This document shows positions 57,847 through 64,000 of a stretch of 64,000 bases of DNA, in pieces. Within the stretch, counting starts at the first letter, position 1, and each line of letters begins with the position of its first letter. The stretch comes from Rhynchopus euleeides. Taxonomy: Eukaryota; Euglenozoa; Diplonemea; Diplonemida; Diplonemidae. The notes under the pieces are model-generated. The model worked only from the letters and a program-made list of their open reading frames with translations, had not been told where the DNA came from and did no database searches. A program made the position numbers and the translations under genes. The stretch spans positions 868,001-932,000 of the forward strand of contig OY723313.1 of the NCBI GenBank assembly GCA_963210315.1, given 5' to 3'.

Positions 57847-60371
57847 ATGACGGACCCACAGGGCGAGGTGACGCTGGAGGCTGCGCGCAAGCAGAAGATC
57901 CACAACCTGAAGCTGAAGACAGCGTGCCTGGAGAATGAGGAGTTTATCCAGGAGCTGCATGTGTCTGACTGGAGCGAGACGCAGCGCCAGAAGCTGTGCG
58001 GGGCACACGAGAAGGCACATGAGTTGCTGACGTCTGTTGAGGTCGGCACGAAGTGGAACCTGACAGAGGCGTATGACCTGGCAAAGCTGATGCGTGTCTG
58101 TGGCCTGGAGATGTCGCAGCGTGAACTGTACAAGCCTGAGGACAAGCCGCAGTTCATGGATGTGATCGGGCTGCGGAAGCAGCTGGCAGAGCTGAAGAAC
58201 AACCGCAACAAGACACGCATCGTGTCCTTCACAGGCGTCATCGACAACGCCATCACCAAGGTGGAGAAGGTGGAGGAGGAGCTGCGCAGGTCGCAGCTGG
58301 ATGCCACTCAGCTGGCACAGGTCCCCGCCACCACGCTGAAGCAGATGGAGGACATTATGAACGTGACGCAGATCCAGGCTGCACTCACCTCCACCAACGA
58401 GCAGGTCTGCCCACTGTTGTTTTGCCTGCAACCGGAGTGCATCCGAGAGAGAATGTGTGTGTCGCGGGGGCTCGAGGAGGTTTTTGTTTCGTGGTCACTG
58501 GGGTGTGCGGAAGTGTCAATGCATTGCAACAATCCCCAAAGGCTTTGCACCGCAACCGGAGGAGTGTAGATGAACCCTCCCGCCCTCCCCTGCATTGTCC
58601 CCTTCATCGTCATGCCTTGCAGGTCACCACGCAAGTCGCCCAGCTGGACCGCGTCAACGAGATCCAAAACGTCGCGATGAGCGACGGGGAGATGCAGGTT
58701 GCTGAGGAGCAGTTCTGGACAAAGATCCAGCTGCAGGAGCGCCTGATCGAGCTCATCAAGGACAAGTTCCGCCTGATCGAGAAGACGGAGGATGAGAATG
58801 CACCGTTCAAGAAGGTATGCGATGCGGCAATGGCCGTGACTCTCCTGGGGTGGCGATGTGTGATTTGTGCCTTTGAATCCCAGGGTGCCGAGAGACGCGC
58901 CTGTAGCGCCGCCGGGTGGGCACACCGGTGCCAACGGGTCAGCCCCAACCTAAGAATTTACGCAGACAAGGCCTCATCACACCCTGCCCTGCCACAGATC
59001 TACGAGGTGCAGAAGAAGGCCAATCAGGAGACGTCGCAGATGAAGGATGCGAAGCGCCGCTTGAAGCAGCGCTGCGAGACAGACCTGAAGCACATCCACG
59101 ACGCCATCCAGAAGGCAGACCTGGAGGACGCCGAGTCGATGAAGCGGTTCGCCGCCATGAAGGTATGGGCAACACAGCCCGTTCTGCTTGAACATCGTGA
59201 GAGATGCATACCAACCTAGGTGTAACCCCAAGGGACACTTCAGACTTACCCGCTTCCTTGAAATGCCACCACCCACACACACCCGCAGGACAAGAGCGAG
59301 CGCTTCGTGAAGGAGAACCTCGAGAAGCAGGAGGAGTGCTGGCGCAAGATCCAGGACCTGGAGCGGCAGCTGCAGAAGCTGGGCACAGAGCGCTTCGAGG
59401 AGGTGAAGCGCCGCATCGAGGAGAACGACCGGGAGGAGAAGCGGCGTGTGGAGTACGCGCAGTTCCTTGAGGTTGCAGCGCAGCACAAGAAGCTGCTGGA
59501 GCTGACGGTGTACAACTGCGACCTGGCCATCCGGTGCACAGGGCTCATCGAGGAGCTTGTCGCTGAGGGCTGCAGCGCTGTCAAGGCACGCTACGACAAG
59601 ACCAACCAGGAGCTGTCTGAGCTGCGCATCCGCGTGCACAAGGAGCACCTGGAGTACTTCCGCATGCTGTACCTCACGCTGGGGTCCCTGATCTACAAGA
59701 AGGAGAAGCGTCTCGAGGAGATCGACAGGACCATCCGGTCGACGCACATCCAGCTGGAGTTCTGCATCGAGACGTTCGACCCCAACGCCAAGAAGCACAG
59801 CGACCAGAAGAAGGAGCTGTACGTGCTGCGGCACACCGTGGAGGAGGAGCTGGGCCTGCTGAAGGAGAAGCAGGCGAAGGCGATGGACGATTTCAACGAG
59901 TCGGAGGAAGCGCTCACTGCGGTGGGCTACGACTTCCAGCATCCCGTGGACGAGAACAACGAGGAGGTGCTGTCGCGTAGGACGAAGATGGTCGAGTACA
60001 AAGTATGCCCTTTGTGTATTGCCACAGGGGGGTGGGTGGGTGGGTGGGTGGGTGAAACATAACGGATGACACACGGTTGGGAGTGGGATGGGGTGGGAGA
60101 GATCACTCCCCCCTCCCCTCCCCGAACAATAGTTGCTCTGGCCTGTGGAGTGCCAACACCTGGTGTGGCATTGTGAAGGTCGTAGGGTGTTGTGTCTCGA
60201 TACCAAGCGAGGCCCTGCATCGGCAGCGCTGCCACCAACCACCACCCTCAGGCGCACCTGTCGAAGCAGGAGGAGGTCAAGATTGCGACTGAACGTGAGG
60301 AGATCAAGCGTGTGAAGGCACTGAAGACAACACAGAGCAGTACAGCCCAAGCCATCACCGCGGGTGAATAG
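57847..60371 (+). CDS. PFR2: Paraflagellar rod protein, PFR2-like, five exons
   Basis: A major structural protein of the paraflagellar rod, the lattice that runs beside the axoneme in euglenozoan flagella. Exons: 57847-58404, 58623-58814, 58998-59162, 59289-60002, 60252-60371; 582 aa, close to the roughly 600 aa of kinetoplastid homologues. Introns are 218, 183, 126 and 249 nt, all phase 0. Donors are GTCTGC, GTATGC, GTATGG, GTATGC, and all end in YAG. Recognisable family sequence: LEAARKQKIHNLKLKTA near residues 10-26, RELYKPEDKPQFM, KRRLKQRCE, ERFEEVKRRIEENDREEKR, HIQLEFCIETFDPNAKKH, and PVDENNEEVL then KQEEVKIATEREEIKR at the C-terminus. It is rich in Glu, Lys and Leu and largely coiled-coil. 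Of the two main rod proteins it looks more like PFR2 (PFR-C) than PFR1; this is from memory and was not aligned. The N-terminal extension is shorter than I recall for trypanosomes. The start is the first ATG before the conserved N-terminus, with several AG dinucleotides just upstream as possible spliced-leader acceptors. Confidence 0.93.
60027..60053 (+). repeat. GGGT-repeat / G-quadruplex motif in intron 4 of the rod gene
   Basis: Six consecutive G-runs of three or more separated by single T, starting 24 nt into the intron on the transcribed-sense strand. Single-T loops make this a very strong predicted quadruplex. Confidence 0.85.
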
Positions 60372-60500
60372 GGGCAGTCACGGCCCCCCTCCTTCCCTCT
60401 CTCACACCAACCGGGGCTCATGCGATGAGCAGTGGTGATTGTACCTCGTCTCAAAAATGCGTTCGGCAAATCGGGGTTTGGCTGCAATGTCTGTTTGGTG

Positions 60501-60532
60501 TATTTTTTTTTTGCACAGTTCTTTTTTTGCAG
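60501..60532 (+). promoter_or_regulatory. Double poly-T / CAG tract, candidate splice acceptor
   Basis: A run of T leading to GCACAG (60518) is followed directly by a second T run leading to GCAG (60532). This is the best polypyrimidine-AG arrangement in the window and would suit a trans- or cis-splice acceptor. The ATG immediately after it opens a frame of only eight codons, so no gene can be attached to it with confidence. Confidence 0.3.
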
Positions 60533-61070
60533 AATGACGCGTTTTTCCATCGACTACTAAAAAGACTCGTGTCAGCGTTCTGCACACGGTATATGCACTA
60601 GCAGGCATCGTTCGTACAAGCAAAGAATGCAACTTCAAGTCTTGGTTCGGGGAAGAGTCTCTCAATTCTTCTGGTCGCCGTGTTCTACACACCGTTCTCC
60701 GCATTTCGGGAGTTTGTAAGTGTGTGTGGAAGCGGCAACGCATCAAACGCATCACAATATTTGCAGGTTTTATGTACATCAGAACAAGGACCCCGCCTCC
60801 CTCCCTTCACTCTTCATTCCCCTCCATTGGGCCAAGCCTCCTCCCCCTCCCCTTGCTGGCAAGCCATGCTTCTGCGTGAGCTGCCGAGGACACCACTATT
60901 TCATGTGGCAACAACGGGGGGGTGTACGACTTTCTATTCTCGCACTTTGGTTGATTTGTAGTGTTGTGTTTGGGGGTGATTTTGTGCCTTCTTTTCTCTA
61001 CGAAGGGAGTGCCCGCTGCTTGTGATAAGTGCTTCTCAAGCAAGCTGGGATGCGCCCTGTTTTACTGGTT

Positions 61071-61132
61071 CCCCTGCGCCAGGGGTGCGAGGGCCTACCG
61101 GGTTAGAACCCGGCAGGTCAGGGCGTGCCCCT
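61071..61132 (+). other. Cluster of GC-rich hairpins, possible structured RNA
   Basis: Three inverted repeats in 62 nt: CCCCTG-CGC-CAGGGG (about 61071-61085); CCT-A-CCGGG with loop TTAGAA and CCCGG-C-AGG (61094-61117); and GGGC-GT-GCCC (61121-61130). An alternative outer pairing, AGGGG (61081) with CCCCT (61128), would enclose the middle hairpin. The middle loop resembles a tRNA T-arm superficially, but there is no acceptor stem or anticodon arm, so I do not call a tRNA. Confidence 0.35.
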
Positions 61133-61292
61133 ACATGCCTCTATCTCAGCCCACGTGTCACACGCTCATCCCTTCTGCGCATCCGCTGCTGGTCTTTCTT
61201 TCTCTTGGATTTGGTTGCCGTGTTGGGCGTGGTGCACAGACCACCCCCGTTGTTCCCCCACGCCCTTGCTGACCGCATGGGTGATCCCACAG

Positions 61293-61436
61293 TACCGTAC
61301 TGTTGCCCTGTTCCCAGAGGCCTGCCAGGAGGAGACTCGAGGCTTGCTGAGAGTGCAGATGATGAGCTCCAGGCTGGAAGGAGAAGAACGGCAGAGTTGG
61401 AAGGTTGTCTGGTGTGCCTGCTTCGACTTCCGTTGA
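61293..61436 (+). other. Orphan coding-like stretch (possible terminal exon)
   Basis: After an acceptor-like GATCCCACAG, 47 codons with protein-like composition (ALFPEACQEETRGLLRVQMM, then a charged segment) run to a TGA at 61436. No upstream exon could be identified, and the composite repeat starts soon after. It could be a gene remnant or chance. Confidence 0.2.
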
Positions 61437-61590
61437 TGCGGCTGCCGTGACAAAATCTGCAAACATTCAAGTGAAACGGCTGCAGGCTCTGATAGGATGG
61501 GGTAGTCGCCCCCCCTCCCATACCGACGGGTTGGCATTGAAGTTGATATCGGAATTCTGGGGCGATCGCTCATCACTTTGGAGGACACAC

Positions 61591-63079
61591 ATGATGATAG
61601 ACTTTTACCATCCATACACTCTCGTTCTTCCGAGGCTGGCCCAGTGCGGACAGATGCCAAAGTCCAACATGCTTCTGCAATGCTGATTGCGATGTGGTTC
61701 GATTGCCACAGCTGCAACATGCACATCCTCACATCACACAAGCCACAAAAGGGGAACTAAAACGCAGCCTGCACCCTCCGACCATGCACGGTGTAAGCTG
61801 TACCTGTCTTTCCCGAGATCACGTGTTGTGCCAGATTGGAAAGGGGGCCATAACACAGCGGTGTGCTGCTGTGCACACACGTCTGCCACCTCGCTGCCCG
61901 AGATACGACACGCATCACATCATTTGTGCGTCAGACCGCCACCCTCAGCACACCACGCACATGATGATAGACTTTTACCATCCATACACTCTCGTTCTTC
62001 CGAGGCTGGCCCAGTGCGGACAGATGCCAAAGTCCAACATGCTTCTGCAATGCTGATTGCGATGTGGTTCGATGAAGGTGAGCGCCACGTGTCATCACCT
62101 GCCCTCCACACCCTCCTGTGCTGTGATGACCAACACAACTTGGATTCCTCTTCGCGAAGGCATCTGCCTTGTGAGCGGCTTTCTGTTCGTATAACAACAC
62201 TTGCTGAGTCCACACAGCTGCTCCTCACTCACACCCTGTCCTTTGGATGATGACAACACTCTTTCAGTTGGATTTTCCCACGTGTCACTTCCATGCACGA
62301 TCAAAATGAGCTGTGGTTTAATTCTTGACAAAGCGACGCCTGTCCTGTATTCTCTTCCACGACACACCATTCTCTTCTGCACACCACATGCATTCGACAT
62401 GATGCCTGTCATTGCCGAATCACTTTGTTGGCTCGTTGGCGCTGGCTCCCCCCTTTGGATGATGACAACACTCTTTTCAGTTGGATTTTCCCACGTGTCA
62501 CCTCCATGCACGATCAAAATGAGCTGTGGTTTAATTCTTGACAAAGCACCACTGCAAGCCCTCTGCATCTGTCTCTGCGGGAATCCCGATCATCAACACA
62601 GCTGCAACATGCACATCCCCACATCACACAAGCCACGAAAGGGGAACTAAAACGCAGCCTGCACCCTCCGACCATGCACGGTGTAAGCTGTACCTGTCTT
62701 TCCCGAGATCACGTGTTGTGCCATATTGGAAAGGGGGCCATAACACAGCGGTGTGCTGCTGTGCACACACGTCTGCCACCTCGCTGCCCGAGATACGACA
62801 CGCATCACATCACTTGTGCGTCAGACCGCCACCCTCAGCACAGCACGCACATGATGATAGACTTTTACCATCCATACACTCTCGTTCTTCCGAGGCTGGC
62901 CCAGTGCGGACAGATGCCAAAGTCCAACATGCTTCTGCAATGCTGATTGCGATGTGGTTCGATTGCCACAGCTGCAACATGCACATCCTCACATCACACA
63001 AGCCACAAAAGGGGAACTAAAACGCAGCCTGCACCCTCCGACCATGCACGGTGTAAGCTGTACCTGTCTTTCCCGAGAT
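61591..63079 (+). repeat. Composite repeat, copies 2-4 (downstream of the rod gene)
   Basis: Copy 2 is B 61591-61703 plus E 61712-61835. Copy 3 is complete: A 61836-61960, B 61961-62073, C 62074-62240, D 62241-62452, D' 62453-62601, E 62602-62725. Copy 4 is A 62726-62850, B 62851-62963, E 62972-63079. The period from A to A is 890 bp. Copies 2 and 4 lack C-D-D' and join B to E through a short GCCACAG link. The modules match copy 1 at 56924-57722 in the same orientation, nearly base for base. Minus-strand open frames occur, but indels between copies break them. Confidence 0.9.
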
Positions 63080-63438
63080 TCTGCTGTCGCATTTGACAAA
63101 CATACCAACCACTTTGCCGAGCCCCTCCGCCACCCACACCCCCACCCCCCTCCCCGCTACCACACCACCCCCTGTCAGCACTACACAGTGCAGCGGCAGC
63201 TGTCCCCCCCGCAGCCCGACAGCGCCCTTCTCAGGGAAGCTAGTCTGGCGTCCCATGGATGTGGGTGAGGGGAAGGCATCGCCACGACATGCACAAAGTA
63301 TGCGCGGCTCCGCTGCCTTCCCACCATGCAGCCTTTCCTCGGTGCTCTGAGGCGGGAGATCAGGAGTGGCGGGATCCTCAGGAGAGACTGAGGCACACCC
63401 GAAAAGCGATTGTGCCACACCCACCTGGAAAAATTGCC
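63080..63438. other. Intergenic, C-rich; no gene recognised
   Basis: Unique sequence between the end of the composite repeat and the next proposed start codon. It has a CCACCC-rich tract around 63125-63170, which could be part of a promoter or a trans-splice pyrimidine tract. The frame of the next gene is open back to 63259, so a start upstream of 63439 is possible. Confidence 0.5.
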
Positions 63439-64000
63439 ATGGCGCTTTCCGCAAAGTCCCAGCAGCTTTTGACCACCACACCACCACCAACAGCATCTGC
63501 ATGGACGAAGTCGCATCAGCTTGAGGGGGACGGTCTCCTCCCTCTGCTCTACCACCACCTGTGGAAGAAGAACAAGAGCTTTCAGAGCTGCCCAGGGATC
63601 AAGCTTCCGGATACGGTTGTGTACGAACACAATTTCCCCAGGGCTTGGTACACTTATGACTTCAAGGTATGGCTTCCCCTCCCCACCTGTGCAGCGCCCG
63701 GAGTCTCGCCCATACTCTTGGAAAACTGTCTGCATGATGTGTTGGGGTTTCTGAGGACGAACAGAAAGGCACGCGCACTGCTGCTGTGCGGAGTCACTCA
63801 TTCCGGCCATGTAATTGTGAGAGATTGTGTCCAGGCGCACTGAGGAGGCTGTGCTCCAGCAGGATCGAATCAATGAAAAATAGTGTTCCCACCCATGATT
63901 CATGACTCCTGACTCACACACCCGCAGAATTCGGAGATATCGAAGCGAGCAGGGCGTTTTCTTGACACCCACCATATTTTCCAAGCCTTCAGCAAGACTC
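63439..64000 (+). CDS. Hypothetical spliced gene, 5' part, runs off the window
   Basis: Function not recognised. Proposed exon 1 is 63439-63666 (76 codons), starting at ATG in GCCATGG, a favourable start context. A 261-nt intron follows with donor GTATGG and acceptor CACCCGCAG, and exon 2 is open from 63928 to the window end (24 codons visible). The intron is phase 0, and its acceptor resembles that of the third rod-gene intron. Exon 1 has a Ser/Thr/Pro-rich start, then a globular-looking stretch with LLPLLYHHLWKKNKS and YEHNFPRAWYTYDFK. If the intron were retained, the frame would stop at 63843. A 267-codon minus-strand frame overlaps but has no recognisable motif. Confidence 0.45.

Larger units (their letters stand above)
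60372..61590. other. Intergenic region after the rod gene
   Basis: Probably starts with the 3' UTR of the rod gene. It contains the poly-T/AG tract at 60501-60532, a hairpin cluster at 61071-61132 and a short coding-like stretch at 61293-61436, listed separately. Other open frames, including a 125-codon one on the minus strand at 60402-60779, show no recognisable motif. Confidence 0.6.

Noticed and set aside
61094..61117. tRNA-like T-arm hairpin
   Set aside because: The loop is six rather than seven nucleotides and no acceptor, D or anticodon arm can be drawn around it.
63181..63984. 267-codon minus-strand frame at the right end
   Set aside because: It has no recognisable motif, and the opposite strand offers a spliced gene with splice sites matching those of the rod gene.

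Overview
The window is nuclear DNA of a GC-rich, intron-containing protist, most likely a diplonemid (Euglenozoa). The argument has three parts. A gene at 57847-60371 encodes a paraflagellar rod protein, a family confined to Euglenozoa as far as I know. It is interrupted by ordinary GT-AG introns, which trypanosomatids almost entirely lack. Every gene lies on the + strand, as expected of polycistronic, trans-spliced euglenozoan gene clusters. A euglenid cannot be excluded from sequence alone.

Left part (1 to about 55275): a head-to-tail tandem array of a 3,533-bp unit (3,541 bp in some copies). Each unit holds one 697-codon gene and a spacer of 1,439 or 1,447 bp. The protein has a signal peptide, a CAP/SCP domain with a plausible His-Glu-Glu-His cavity set, a Cys-rich segment, a Thr/Pro linker, a LamG/concanavalin-A-like domain, a second Thr/Pro linker and a second LamG-like domain. 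It is predicted to be secreted. Sixteen stop-codon ends and fifteen start-codon ends are visible. Twelve copies are complete and identical in protein. Two carry frameshifts at exactly the same G-rich site. One pair flanks a 200-N assembly gap, and the left-most copy is cut by the window edge. Spacers are as conserved as genes, so the whole unit is homogenised or recently amplified.

Middle part (55276-57846): the array stops inside its spacer, directly against coding-looking DNA. A two-exon gene of unknown function (55384-56224) follows. Its frame is open back to the array border, so its 5' end may have been lost there. A non-coding stretch and one copy of a composite repeat (56924-57722) come next.

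Right part (57847-64000): a five-exon PFR2-like gene encoding 582 aa; a 1.2-kb intergenic region with a poly-T/AG tract and a cluster of hairpins; three more copies or partial copies of the composite repeat (61591-63079), so the rod gene is bracketed by direct repeats; and the start of another unknown spliced gene that runs off the window.

Functionally, the array would supply high dosage of one secreted adhesion or lectin-like CAP protein, and the PFR gene supplies a structural flagellar protein. Nothing in the sequence links the two. All functional calls come from reading motifs by eye; no database search was run.
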